From Toxotes chatareus (taxonomy: Eukaryota; Chordata; Actinopteri; Toxotidae): a stretch of DNA of 64,000 bases. Shown piece by piece: positions 23,701-35,846 of the stretch (position 1 is the stretch's first letter; every line of letters starts with the position of its first letter). Both the position numbers and the translations under genes were made by a program. Location of the stretch: the NCBI GenBank assembly GCA_016801885.1, contig CM028884.1, forward strand, positions 22,554,864-22,618,863. The letters are read 5' to 3'. A model generated the notes under the pieces. That model saw only the letters and a list, made by a program, of their open reading frames with translations. It did not search any database and was not told where the DNA came from.

Positions 23701-26340
23701 ATGGCTAACAAGAAGACTGTGTCAGACTGAGTGACAAAATGTCCATTGAATGTGAAAATGTGTGAATGCAAATTTTGGTTATTTGCACTTTAAAAGGCTG
23801 AATATTAAGTACAGTACGAGAGCTGCAAAATGGTCAAACAGGAGCGCTTTAATTCTTCATGAAAGCAAAGGACAAAAATATATCTGGGGAATCTGAACAC
23901 CTCCCTTTGTGAGTACAGTGTTTGGCAGGGTATACAGGTTCACTGGCAGAGCAGGGAACCTGTTTTTATCAGCATTCCCACTGTCTTAAAAGAGGACCAC
24001 TCAGTAGACATTCATTAAAGGACACAGCAAAGTTGTGGTTCAACTTGTGGTTCAACGCTCAAGTTTGAAACCTGTTCTTGTTGTATTGTGTTACGGGCTT
24101 ATTCAAAAAGGTACTTTTGAAATTGCAGTGGCAAGGGTTTGTGTCGCTTCAGTAGTTTACTGTATATTTGTAGCTGTGGGACCGAGAGAGTCCAGCTGGA
24201 GAGACATAAGGCAAGCAGCATGAACTATGGATCAATGTGCCAGAGAGGAAGTAAACTAGATGTCTCAAACATACACATACAAGACATCTCTCCAGTGTTT
24301 TTCTATTTACGCTCATGCACATTTATCGCAATGTGACTTTGCCACAGTGAAATGCTGTATGAAGATGATCTGTACCAACGCAGTGGTGATTGAACATGAA
24401 TAAATTGGGGTTCGTAATTTTTAATTGTGAATGGCTGATAAACATACTTTAAACTTATTATTACAAAAATAGCACTTAATTATGTCAAGATAATGTCAAA
24501 ATTAAAATTTCCCCTCTGGGAGTAATAAAGTATTAAAGGGGGCTGCTCATTAAATCACATTGCCTCGTTCAATTACACTCGGAGTGGGTTTATTAACTTG
24601 TTGATTTAATGTCTGAAATTTTTACTGAATGAGTTTTTGAGCTTTTTACATCCCCCTGCTTCTTGGACAAAGGGTCATTTTGTTATTTAATTGCATTATG
24701 CACTTGTTTTTTTTACTTGAATTTGAATTTAACAGCTTTTCACATCCTTTTAGAATAAAATATGTTTTGGCTGTGAGTAGCCAGACATTTGCTGCACATT
24801 ATGCCTCGTGATTGTCTGACTACACCCAGTTTGTGCTTCCAGTGTGCTGACAAAACCTGCTGATGTCCAGTAGCCTTGCACCTTTAGTACATGTGATGTG
24901 CATATAATAATGCTCCTAACTAACCTCTGATTTACATAATTGATAGGTCTCGTCATCTCATCATGCTCAGACTATTTAATCTTTTAAAGACTTGCAGCTT
25001 TGTTGCAGCTTTACCTCACTTTATGCTTTTTTTAAGTTTTTACTTCCTCTTTTATATTTTCCATCTGTGCACTGTGCTTTGTAAGCTGAACACACAGAGC
25101 TAAGCACTCAACGTAGGTGCTCCCAAGCCTCTAATAACATTTCCCTTTGATACTACAGAGCACACTTCTTTACCAAGTAAGACAACGTAGTGTTAATGAG
25201 ACTTTTCTTGCAGGTTGGATTCCTCACCACCTTTGCTATCCTGCTTCATGAAATCCCCCATGAGGTGAGATTCTAGAATCCTTGGTCAAATTGTACAATA
25301 TCATTTCAAAGCTTAAAAGGTTTACTTCAGGGTAAAAGTATGCCGAAAGAATGAGACTGCTACTGTGCCAATAAACACGCTGAATGTTTAGACATTCTTA
25401 TGAAGTGAGAAATGTCTTCGTCTGCAGGTGGGAGACTTTGCCATTCTGCTGAGGGCCGGGTTTGACCGATGGAGTGCTGCTCGCATGCAGCTGTCTACAG
25501 CCCTGGTTGGGGTCTTGGGAGCCTGCTTTGCTCTGTGCATTCAGTCACCGAAAGGCACAGGTAAGATCAGACTGAGATATGTACAATCAAAAACATTATT
25601 GCTAACTGGAGACCGCTTACCAGTCGCCAGAATGAGTCTTAAGTGTTTTATACCATCTCTAGAAAATGCCACTGCATGGATATTGCCTTTCACTTCTGGA
25701 GGATTTCTCTACGTTGCGCTGGTGAACGTGGTGCCTGACCTGCTAGAGGAATCCAGTTTAAGGTACATTGGATGTTTTCTAATATTGATGCTCTTAAAGG
25801 TGCCGAGTGAATTTTTTTTTTTTTTTTTTGATAAAGTTATGTTTGCATTTAGTCGGCACTGTTTACATTCTTGTTTACTAGCTTGCTGTCTTCTTCTTCA
25901 CAGCTGTGTAGCTTATCTACATTAGTTGGCAACGGTTGCTCACTAGAAAAGCTTGAAACCAGCAGAAGGACTTGAGCGCATGTACATCCTCGTGTGTGTT
26001 GACATTACATTGCGCTACTAGTAGCCAAAATTTTTTTACAGGATACCTTCGACTTGTTGTGCATTATTGGAGTTCAACCATGGTGACTATGTAAAAAGTC
26101 AAAACTGGGTACATCATGTGAAATGCACAGTGAGTTCTATGGTGTGAAAATGAGCGGATGGCATATTTCTTTAATGTCCTTGAATCTGTAACCTTTCTTT
26201 ATTTCTTTATTTATCTAGTAGATTTGTTGTTTTGTTTTTTGTTTTTTGTTTTTTTCCCCCCCAGACACTCCATCCTGCAGATCCTGCTCATTTTCTGTGG
26301 CGTGGCAGTGATGGCCCTGCTCTCTGCCATCGTTGGCTGA
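17454..26340 (+). CDS. slc39a13: slc39a13, zinc/iron transporter ZIP13
   Basis: ZIP13 is a multipass metal transporter of Golgi/ER-associated vesicles that moves zinc or iron; human loss causes a spondylocheirodysplastic Ehlers-Danlos form. Nine coding exons: 17454-17781, 19227-19334, 19668-19810, 21616-21735, 22760-22849, 25214-25264, 25428-25560, 25663-25762, 26265-26340, all GT-AG with matching phases; 382 codons (human about 371). Residues 1-33 look like a signal peptide. TM1 is near 76-100 (SLVGSVAVGLSGIFPLLVIP). Metal-site helices carry DNFTHG (246-251) and HEIPHE (275-280), followed by VGDFAILLRAGFDRWSAA, TSGGFLYVALVNVVPDLLEE and a hydrophobic C terminus. The 194-233 loop between TM3 and TM4 is variable. 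The ATG at 17454 is the only plausible start; an upstream in-frame GTG is ignored. Divergent from spi1, as in human. Confidence 0.97.
18600..18674 (+). repeat. LINE-like 3' tail with TTATC repeat
   Basis: GTAACAGTTTAATTTCCCCATTGTGGGACTAATAAAGG followed by TTATCTTATCTTA is the usual 3' end of common teleost retroposons. A similar fragment, TTTCCCCTCTGGGAGTAATAAAG, is at 24509. Only tails remain. Confidence 0.5.
20036..20233 (-). repeat. Fragment of the GTTTGACATTTTGGG MITE
   Basis: Inverted CTAAGCTTAGCTAACCAGC core and an AAAATGTCAAAC terminus at 20212-20223 match the element at 8244-8593. The other end is missing. Confidence 0.55.
20652..20728. repeat. (GT)n microsatellite
   Basis: About 35 GT units in slc39a13 intron 4, preceded by GTGCGTGCGTGTGC. 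Confidence 0.98.
23438..23629 (-). mobile_element. tRNA-derived SINE with perfect 10-bp target duplication
   Basis: Read on the minus strand, 23626-23555 forms a 72-nt tRNA-like cloverleaf. It has A-box TTAGCTCAGCTGGTAGAG, an anticodon stem TGAGA/TCTCA with loop CTCAACC (CAA, leucine-like), a T-arm GTGGG/CCCAC with loop TTTGAAT, and a wobble-rich acceptor stem. A tRNA-unrelated body follows, ending in GCGGCAGATGATGACATGACATG. TATATAGGCA is present perfectly on both sides (23428-23437 and 23630-23639), as expected from target-primed reverse transcription. It lies in slc39a13 intron 6. It is not a functional tRNA gene. Confidence 0.92.
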
Positions 26341-26390
26341 ACATGGAGGCCTTACCAAACACTAAAACTCATCACTGGAGAGAAATCCTC

Positions 26391-26427
26391 TCTCTTAGGG
26401 GCTGGTTCTCCACCAACCCCTAAGAGA
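26391..26427 (+). promoter_or_regulatory. Strong stem-loop in slc39a13 3' UTR
   Basis: TCTCTTAGGGG (26391-26401) pairs exactly with CCCCTAAGAGA (26417-26427). After one C/A mismatch, TGGT (26403-26406) pairs with ACCA (26412-26415), leaving the 5-nt loop TCTCC. It begins 51 nt after the stop codon and before the polyadenylation signal, so it would be in the mRNA. Function unknown. Confidence 0.6.
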
Positions 26428-26464
26428 TAACACCTCTTTGATTATCCTCATCATGTTACACCAA

Positions 26465-26470
26465 AATAAA
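26465..26470 (+). other. slc39a13: slc39a13 polyadenylation signal AATAAA
   Basis: First canonical AATAAA after the stop, 125 nt downstream. Later AATAAA sites near 27058 and 27255 could extend the 3' UTR. Confidence 0.6.
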
Positions 26471-26479
26471 TGTCTGACA

Positions 26480-29200
26480 AAAGAGTGGCACTTTAAGGAC
26501 GGATGACTGAAAGGAAGACCATGTCAATCTGCTGGCAGGACATTTTTGTGAACACTTCAACATGTGCCAGACTTAAATATCATGGGAAGTAAGAGGGTAT
26601 GTATGGATATCTGTTACCAAATTCTTTATATTGTCGATCAGATAATCATGTTATTTTGCACATACATTTACACAGGTACACCTGATGTACCTGCTCCACA
26701 GAACAGGTGTTATAGGACTTTTACAAGGACCTCCTTATTAGAAATGTATTGAACCCTAAATTGTTTAAACATTATATGTGTTTGTTTCTGTTGTGCATCT
26801 TCTGTTTCTGATGTAGCTGCTGCATATTTATTGAAAAAGAGAAAAGCAACCCAGTTTTATCAGACGTCTACCGCAACCACCACGCCATAATGTTGTCTTG
26901 TTAAGAAATAAGTGCCAATAAGTCAGGATGGTTGGTTACACAAATGTTGGCTCTAAGCCAAAGTGTGTTTGTTTTTTTTTTCTAGTTGTATTTCCCTAAC
27001 AGAGTATAGTCTGCACCTTCTTTTAGCACAAACTGGTGCTCACACCAAACCTTTGTTTAATAAATAATTGTGATAAAGTTGAAATTAATTGGAGAGTAAG
27101 AGCGATACTGTTTGTATTCGGTATTCAGTCTTGACATATACCTGTTACTAGGAACTCTGTGAGTCATGGGACAGATTACAACTCTTAACCATGCAGGATT
27201 GTTCATATGATTATGTTGTTCACTCCTCTCTTGCTGAAAATTTCCACTCCTGAGGAAATAAATTTCTCTATAATCTGTATTTTAAAAAAAAGTCTTTTTA
27301 AAACTGTATGACAAAAAAAACACATACTGGAGACAGTATGAAAAATTGGTACTCAGCCATTATATTGATCTCATTGGGATGAGGATATCCTGATTATTGA
27401 TTGGTAGACCTGCGTTAAAGGTGCTGAGGTATGCCCAGTGTGTTAAATTGACCTCACCTCACAAAAACCCGCCCACCATGAGCATGTTTTTACTGCAAAG
27501 ATCCTATGCTTGAAATGTCATATGGAAGTGGAGGGAGGGGGTATTGATTGTGCGTTCACACTTGTCCAATTTCAACCCAGTCTGTTTGGCAAGCTTCTGT
27601 TGCCATAACGACTCCACCGCAGGTTGCCTTCCTTAGTCATCAGCCTGTGAGCAGCCTATTGTCTGTGGGAGCCTTCCTCAGTCACAGCACAGAAGGACAA
27701 CAAACAACCACTATGTACATTGTAGTGGGAGATGTTCAATGGGAAACAAATATGCGAGTGACAAATCTTTCATTGATGCTCAGCTAAATTTCCATAAGTC
27801 CATAGCTTATTCTAAGTGTTTAATTCTTGGAGTCTGGATTACAATATTTGATCTTGTGGATGACAAATATAACTTTGCCGAGGATGGGGATGTCCCCTCT
27901 GTTGTTGTGTGGTAGAAATTAAGCAATAGCAAGATGCAATCAAGATGCAGTGAGAAGTTTTAACAGGGCACTTCACCTGCCCACAAAAATCCTTTAAATT
28001 TCCCATCAGCTGCTTTTTGATTTAACGCCTGTGCTGAAGTCGGCATCATAGCAAGATTTCATAACATCAAAACTGAATGTTTCCAACAAGAACCAAGCTT
28101 TACAAGTCACACACACACGAAAACAGTCAATCACATCAGGATTTTGCTCTGTAACATTGTTCTGTACTATCAGGAAGAATATATATTTTTTTAAAACCCA
28201 CATAATTATCCAATACATGATATGAAATAAAGTTGTATAATATAGTGTTGTAAATTGACTGTGCAACATTATATATATATTTAAAAATGCATTTCCATCA
28301 TCTACTTCATAGTGTACTGTAATAAAAGAAAAACGAAGCTTTGCAAACCAATCATTTAAAAAAAGTTTGAGTTTGAGTAAAAAAAAGTTTCACAATTGAA
28401 TGTTGCTTATTTATTTATTTTCAAAGCCATTGCAGGAAAGCAATCTATGTACAGTATCTTAAATTTCAAACCCAGCACCTCACTAGCTCTATTTATTTAT
28501 TTATTTAAGGCCTTAAAATGCTTTGCTCTACTCTGATGTTATTAACTGCAAACAGCATCTCAGACTGGATCATTAGCAAACATTTTTTTTTTCTGCTTTA
28601 GTTAAGTCCACTATTGTCTGCACCTGCCACTGATAGATCTGAGTGAGTGCAGATTTGATTTTTAACCCCATACTGTTGTATTCAGCTGTTTTAGCTATAG
28701 TTTTTTGTTGTTGTTGTTGTTGTGTTTTTTTGCTCCAGGTGGCTGTGCAAAAGAGAGAGAACTGCTCTAATTAAACAACCCTGTATAAATAAATCTTTAA
28801 TTAATTAATAAATTGCAGTGGCGAGAACTACAGAGGTTAACATGCTTATGTAAATGTATATGCTCGTCCTCACTTAGAAGGGGTTTAAACTTCCATGACA
28901 CATGAGTAATGTGTTATTTATCAAGATTACATTCTATATTCAAACATATGCAAAGACTGACATTTAGAATACACGTTTAGCTGGCACTCATCTCGTAGCT
29001 ATTAGGTTTAGTTGGCAGAATCACAAAATAAGAGCAGTGGAATGAGATCACCACTAACAGTGCAACTCATAATTTGTAGCAGCCACTGTTTCTGGGTAGG
29101 AAAAGAAATGATTGTTGATTTATCGCATATAATTCAATTCCCCCTCCACTGCACCTGTGTGTTACATGTTTACCAAACCTAAAAAGTGACCATTCGAGCA
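26480..29200. other. slc39a13-tmem178b intergenic region
   Basis: About 2.7 kb without a supported gene. Mostly AT-rich sequence with A/T runs and TTTA-rich patches (28480-28510, 28790-28815). No repeat family or RNA gene is recognised. Confidence 0.6.
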
Positions 29201-29219
29201 TCACAAATGACCACTCCCC

Positions 29220-29562
29220 CTTAACAGAGCACATTCCCGTCTGCTCCCCATCCCGCAACAACCTGGAGGAGAGAGAGCGCAACTACATCACTGCCCCTGC
29301 CTCCCTCCTCACAGCGTTGGTCGCCATCCATCCCCTCTCCTCCTGTACCATAACAGATGGTGGGAACAACATTGCATCCACCGGGCACCACAACAATAGA
29401 CCGCAGCATCCAGTCCAGACAACACTGGCCTTGCACCATCATGCTCCTAGTGCAGGACTGCGTGAGGCTGTGAGTGCCGTCGTGATTTATTTCACGACCA
29501 CCACCACGGCCACGGAGGAACCTTCTTGCGACTGTTTTGGGCTCTCCATCGAGTGGGGGAAG
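29220..29562 (+). promoter_or_regulatory. tmem178b: tmem178b 5' UTR / promoter region
   Basis: GC-richer sequence directly before the ATG, consistent with a 5' leader. It stays open in frame with the protein from about 29317 but without an ATG. No TATA box or initiator can be assigned. Confidence 0.4.
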
Positions 29563-32500
29563 ATGGCCGCTATGAAAATATTAACCAGCACAGGGCTCTT
29601 CTTGGCGTTCTGTGCGCTGGGGCTGCTCGCCATGGCGATTTGCACCGATTATTGGTACGAGACCGACGCGAGGAGGCATCGAGAGAGATGTAAAAACTAT
29701 GCCAACAAGCGAAACGACCCAGGGTACATCTACATTTCAAACCACAACCTCCCCCTCCAGATGCCTCCAAAGAGCCTGGAGAGGAAAGGTAACGGCCCAG
29801 ATGCTGGTGCTCTCATCAGGGGGAAGCGGCACTTTCTGGCCGCAGCGTCTGCCATGGAGTCTCATTGCAGCCGGCAGTTTAACTCCACCATCTCCGGGCT
29901 TTGGAGGAAGTGTCACCGGGAAGGCTTCGACCTGGAGACCGAGGACCTTATTTACAAAGGTAAACACGAGCAGTCAGAAGCCTGGCTTTACTTGTGTGCA
30001 CCAGGCCGTGATGCTCGGCGATGAGCTCACACCGAGCCTGACACAAACACAGGATCATCCAGAGGCCCAAACTCTCCCCTCACATGAATGTGTCTGTTTT
30101 AAAAATTTAAGCTTATGAAAATAGATGAGGATGCCTTTTATTTTTCTTTTAACCTTGTGTATCTTTTTTTTCTTTTTTTGTGAATTTCGCTGTCCATGGT
30201 GCTGAGTGAACCTCGTCTTGCTGAGTCCCTGTCTGAGATAATGGCCGGTGTCGTTTTCTCCTTCTGTTTTCTGAACCCGTTTTGCATCTGTAGGAGACTA
30301 AACATCATCTTGTGAAGGTTTATGTCACACAGGGCGGGATTTTGTAGTGCAAAAGCAGCTGAACCATTAATAAGAGCAGAGAAAACACGACGTACAGCCC
30401 AGAACAACAACAATAACAAGCCAAATCTCGGGCCTCACCAAACCTGCTATACCTGATCCACAACATGGTCCTAAAACTGAGCAGATACGCAAAGAGGGGA
30501 ATCTCACTCTGTAGAAAACAGGGGTGTCACAAATTGTTGGTGTGATTACATCTGTCAGAGTGGACACAGATAAGACATCGTTCAAACATCAGTGTACCTA
30601 ACAACAGCCCCAATGGCACACTACTAACACTTTGTCTTCTCTTCTAATCATTAGCTGTAAGCTACACCATGTTGTTTCAGAATCAATCTATTCCTGAACC
30701 CGCATCACTTTTATCTACCTAGACATGATGAGTAATGTCCCTGTGTGTTAAGTTTAACCACTGAAATCTGCAAATCTGCAAAATGAATAACACTAAGATC
30801 CAAGGCTCTGGAATAAAAACCATTTACAGTATAACTCTTTCAAGTCTGCCTTTCAAAAATTACATTGTGACAACAGTGCACAGTTGACATGTATGAAATA
30901 TAGTTACATACATGTAATATACAGTTATGTTTTTGTTTAGTTGAGTCTACATCTCAGTTCTCCAGGTGTAGACTTAATGACATGAGCACATTAATCCATT
31001 GCATGCTACCATTATGATTCAGTCCTGTGGTCATTATGAGGTTGTACTGGATTGTTTACAGTCTCAGACATACAGGAGATCTGTCTCTTACACGTTGTGT
31101 CAGCAAAAGAATCCTAATATTAGTTGCATTCTACTATACACATTTGAATTGTACATGCATGATATTATGTCCATACCTTGTACTGCTCAACTTTGATTGT
31201 GGTCACACAACTACGTTGTATTTAGCTGTGTGCTAAAAGTGTCTCTGGTCCTCTGGGTCATTCAACATAGAACAGAATGGAGGTGCAGATTAGAATTAGC
31301 CTTGGTTGAAAGTTTAATGAAATCCATTTACAGTTCTATTAATTGCAGTTGCCCCAGAATTAAATGTTGTATGTAATCTACTTAGTCCCCTGACCTTGAC
31401 TTGTGCACCCCGCCTCTCGCCCAGTGTTAGCCCCCTGGCTTTCCAACCCCACACCCATTTCTTTAGCCAGCATCATTTATGGACTAATAAATACATTTAA
31501 AAAAATACCAGCTTTACTCTGTCACTGCCACATTCACTACATGGAATATGAATTTGCACAAGTAACATTACATAAATGGGTGCACATGTCAAAGTGAAAT
31601 GCCATTTCAATCACACAAATAATTTAACATCATAATAGCTCTGACAAAGCTTGTTTTCAGAGCTGTACCAGCTACTCAGGCCGCCCAACTGTGAGTATGC
31701 TCGCCAGTTTGAAACCAAGTTTAAACACATTGTGAGATCAGACGTCAACAGCGCAGCCAGTCAGATGTTTTAAAGGTTCCTTTTTAAACTCTGTCAGTGT
31801 GCTTAGAGGCAAACAACAAATACACAGCTCTCAAGTGATGCAATTTATAAAACTGTTCAGAATCAGACAGAATGAAAGATAAAAGCTAAATGTTTAACAA
31901 GTGAATGCGTCTCATTGGGGACCATGATTTGTTGGGAATCATTTTATCAAGTACTGCAAATTGTGCACCTTGATGGTGCACAGGCGTAAAGGTGTCTGGT
32001 GTTTGTCTAATGATGATTACAGTTTCAGTGATCACAGCGCTGTGACAGCAGGGATGTCAGGAAAATAGCACGTCCTGTGTTAAACACATTCTGCTATTTT
32101 GGACAAATATAGCATATAGCAGTGTTGATTATTGTTTATTTATAGCTGATGTGTTTTGGAGCACGTGTGTAGAGCTGCGATGATCAGTTGATTGATCAAT
32201 TAGGCAACTGAAAGGAAATTTAACTGTTAACTATTTTGATAATCAGTTAACTATTTCCAGCTTCTCTGAGGCTTAAATTTCAAACATTTGCTGGTTCCAT
32301 CTTTACAAATGAAAAACGATACTTGTCCATACTTGTTGTGCTCCATAAACCATTTAAATATGAATGTGGCTAATTTTGAATACAGATCAAGCAGATATGA
32401 AGATATTCACTTTAAATGAGAACAATAAGGTTTCTGTATGTGGCCTTTGGTGGAATAATCCATATTCCATATTGTTTCTTAATCCCCCCTTAATAACAAT

Positions 32501-35376
32501 GTAGGAGTGGTTGGGAACATGAGGTTAATAAGGCCAACTCAGTTTATTAAAACTCAGTAAGGGTGTAAAATAAATATGAAGCTTTTCTTCCATGTGTATG
32601 TTATCTCATAATCCCACATGCGGGGAAAAAGTTCAGAAGGAGATTTTTACTTAATTTTCTTTTTACCTCTCTCTACTTGTATTAAGGATGTTTGTGCCCC
32701 AGCTAAAATTGTTTTCATCATTTTTCTTTGCCAGGTATAATTCAAAGATGTACCCCAGTCAAGTATCACTACTCTTCGTCCATCCTACCACGAAATTTAC
32801 CCGTCAACATCACAAAGACCATACGACAGGATGAGTGGCATGCACTCCGTAAGTCTGAAAGCGTTTGTCTTCATGGAGTTGGTTGGACTGGTTTAGTCAC
32901 CTGTTATCTGTTCTTTGCATCTTCAGTTTATACACATTTATTTTTCTGTTTTCTGCTTCTACTGCTTATGCTTCTAATTAACAGACTAATCAACAAAAAG
33001 AGAAAAAAAACTGGAAAGGTAGAGAAAATCTATGATCTACCGTCTGCTAACAGTCAATGTTTCATTTTAAGTCTCTACTTAAAAATTATATGCTCTACAC
33101 AAGCTTCTTTTGCATTTAGGAGTTTAGTTGACTCATTTTTCTAAGTATATGTGAAATTTGGTGTGCCTCAAGGCATGACTTTGGATCCTATGCTATTTTG
33201 TTTTCTTATTTTCATGTTTCTCATAGATCACATTATTCACAAACATAGCTCTACCACAGGCATTCTGAGATATTTTGGAAATTTGAAGAATGGAAGAAAA
33301 AAAAACTTTTTTTTCTAGCCGAACTATTTAAATAAATTCATGCTATTGTTTCCCTGTGCTGTCATCATTCCCTTCAATCCTCTATAAAATTGTCAGTGAG
33401 CTAAACAGTGCTTATTACCATAATGCCAGCCTCTTTACACCTGTTAATTTCTGAATTGTTTGAAAGATTTTACTATCACTTTTAAGGAACAGCTGTCTTT
33501 CACCCCTGAATATATCACTTATGTAATAAGCCCCTTTCTTCCATGGCTAGACCCATGACCAGAGGTTATCAGGTCATCACTATTAGGGAGCTGTTGGCTT
33601 TAGAATGGCTTATCTGAGAACATTTTGGTCAGACAGATCAGTGTATTCTTTTAAATCTCTCCTTAAAACAATTGGATAGGCTTGTAGTTCTTGCTTGATA
33701 TCCTCAAAGAGATAGAGTAAGAGAGTTGTTTGGCCTTAGATTGCATCAGTTGTGATTTTCAGTGTGATGTAAGGGTACTTTTATCTTATTGCCTCTAGGT
33801 GTATTATTTTATGTTCTGTGCAGATGTGTCCGTGTTTTGCTTCAGTTTTGAATTCAGTGTTGTGACTCTGCTATGATATATTCTGCTTTAAACACACCAT
33901 ACTAAAACAATATCTCCAATATTATTCCTATTCTTTGTCATATTCATCTATATTAATACTATATACTCTAGATATCTTTATTGTTCCTAGTACTATTGTA
34001 CTGTAGCTTATTGGAAGTGAAGCTTTATTTTATAGGTTCTTAATTTAAGAATTATTTCCTAATATATTTCTATTACCAGGCAATTTGGCACTAAATAATT
34101 CGTACACATCCCCCTCTTTTAATAAGCGCAAAGCAGGTCAGAGCATACAAAAATGTGCAATTTGTCTATATACAGTTCAATTTAAATAAAAAATTTAGTT
34201 TCCAGTGAGGCGTGAATAATTAATATTTACTGAAAATGAATATTTGCTTGGGTTCAATTAGAGATTTTCTTTCAAAGACATTCATGTTTTTGCCATAATT
34301 AATGCTAAATTACGTAGTTCATTCTGTAAAACTTCCTGGGAAATCATTAAAAAATGACATGCATGAAATTATGTGTTTCCCTTATTAGCTTTCACTCAAT
34401 TCTTTGACACAAGCTAATAAGCATAATACTAGTGTCTCCTAAAGCAGCTGGGTTGTTACATCACATCTTTTATACAGTTGATGTAATAATCGATTCATAT
34501 TCAACTTACCTAGTCAAAAAACATTTTAGTTTGGTAAACAGTGATAGCGGGATACTTGATGCTCATACATCTGCACTGTAGTTTGAACGCACTGCAAAAC
34601 TTCTTATATTGAATGACAATTTAAATAAATTCAATTTTTTATTTATTCAATGTTTTTTTTTTGGAGCATACTGGGACTTCTACATTTATCCATTAGCTCA
34701 GCCTTTCACAGTAATCTCCAGTTTCATTGTTCAGGACCTGTAAGTTACATTTCACTTGGTGACGGTTTCATCTCTGCTTGCAGATCTAAGAAGAATGACG
34801 GCTGGCTTTGTGGGCATGGCCGTGTCCATCATTCTTTTTGGCTGGATCATTGGAGTGCTGGGATGCTGCCAGCAGCATGACCTCATGCAATATGTAGCTG
34901 GGCTACTCTTTCTCATGGGAGGTACTGTGAGAGCACATATGCTTCCAACCACATACAGACACGCAGACAAAATCCAATTTTATTCAATTTCTGTATTTAT
35001 TTGGTGACAGCTGAGAGCATGTATGGGTTACCATGAGAGAGCAGATCAATGTTGTGCAGTAACATGATTCCTGTCCTGCAGTGAGATGCACTCTACATGT
35101 ACTTGTCTTGTTTCTTCTGCTCACACAGGAACATGCTGCATCATCTCCTTGTGCACATGTGTGGCAGGAATCAACTTTGAGTTATCCCGCTACCCCCGCT
35201 ACATGTACGGCCTCCCTGAGGACATTAGCCATGGCTATGGCTGGTCCATGTTTTGTGCCTGGGGGGGCCTCGGTCTCACATTGCTGGCTGGCTTCCTCTG
35301 CACTTTGGCCCCATCCCTGAGCACGCCTGCTCGCACAATGACCCACAAGCCGAGGCAGGAGAATGGAACCGTGTGA
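29563..35376 (+). CDS. tmem178b: tmem178b, transmembrane protein 178B
   Basis: A four-pass membrane protein of the claudin-like superfamily; the paralogue TMEM178A acts at the ER to limit calcium signalling in osteoclasts, while 178B is little studied. Four coding exons: 29563-29959, 32735-32848, 34784-34921, 35129-35376, all with GT-AG borders and matching phases; 298 codons (human about 294). TM1 is about 5-28, then DYWYETDARRHRERC. The SGLWRKC motif (111-117) is the claudin-type signature. N-glycosylation sequons are NST at 107 and NIT at 157. TM2-TM4 are near 174-199, 205-230 and 255-278, with LRRMTAGFVGMAVS, FELSRYPRYMYGLP and HGYGWSMFCAWGGLG conserved with 178B rather than 178A. The C terminus is ENGTV. 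MAAMK is the first in-frame ATG; the upstream frame is open but lacks ATG. Confidence 0.96.
32170..32460 (+). repeat. Diverged dispersed repeat (GGGCTGCAACTAA family)
   Basis: AGAGCTGCGATGATCAGTTGATTGATCAATTAGG with ACTATTTTGATAATCAGTTAACTATTT and later ATGAAGATATTCACTTTAA match the layout of a repeat common in teleosts. A shorter, less diverged piece is at 40146-40215. In tmem178b intron 1. Confidence 0.5.
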
Positions 35377-35659
35377 CAGGACCAAGGCGTTGTGAAGCGA
35401 CTGACCCACCGAACGCACAAGCCACACCCTTCCAACCTTGATGTGCAACTCTGAAACAGTTTTTGTCTGATCACCATCTCACACCACCCTCGACATCGCC
35501 ATCCCCCTTCAGTGTTTTCAGTGTGCCTGAGTTGTGACAGAAGGATCAAAGTAACGACAAACTTCACACACCTAATCTCGAAAATCCCAGAGGGACCTCC
35601 AGGAACAGCAAGGGTAACACCTACGTAACATATGACTGAGGCATGGCTCTCACAGCACA

Positions 35660-35665
35660 AATAAA
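35660..35665 (+). other. tmem178b: tmem178b polyadenylation signal AATAAA
   Basis: Canonical AATAAA 284 nt after the stop codon, followed by a T-rich stretch. Confidence 0.6.
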
Positions 35666-35795
35666 ACATTTTTTTGGTTCAGATTTTTGACATGCTGACT
35701 GTACGATGATCTAAAGGTGACTGTTTTCTCTAAAGAGAATTTGTCTTAAAATGGTGCTCTCTTAAATACATAAAGCCACATACACTCCCACATAT

Positions 35796-35812
35796 GCACA
35801 CACACACACATG

Positions 35813-35845
<33 letters not shown>

Positions 35846-35846
35846 C
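35796..35846. repeat. (CA)n microsatellite with CG interruption
   Basis: CACACACACACATGCGCGCG followed by further CA units. Confidence 0.97.

Noticed and set aside
29317..29562. In-frame N-terminal extension of tmem178b
   Set aside because: The frame is open, but there is no ATG before 29563 and the MAAMK start aligns with the family start.
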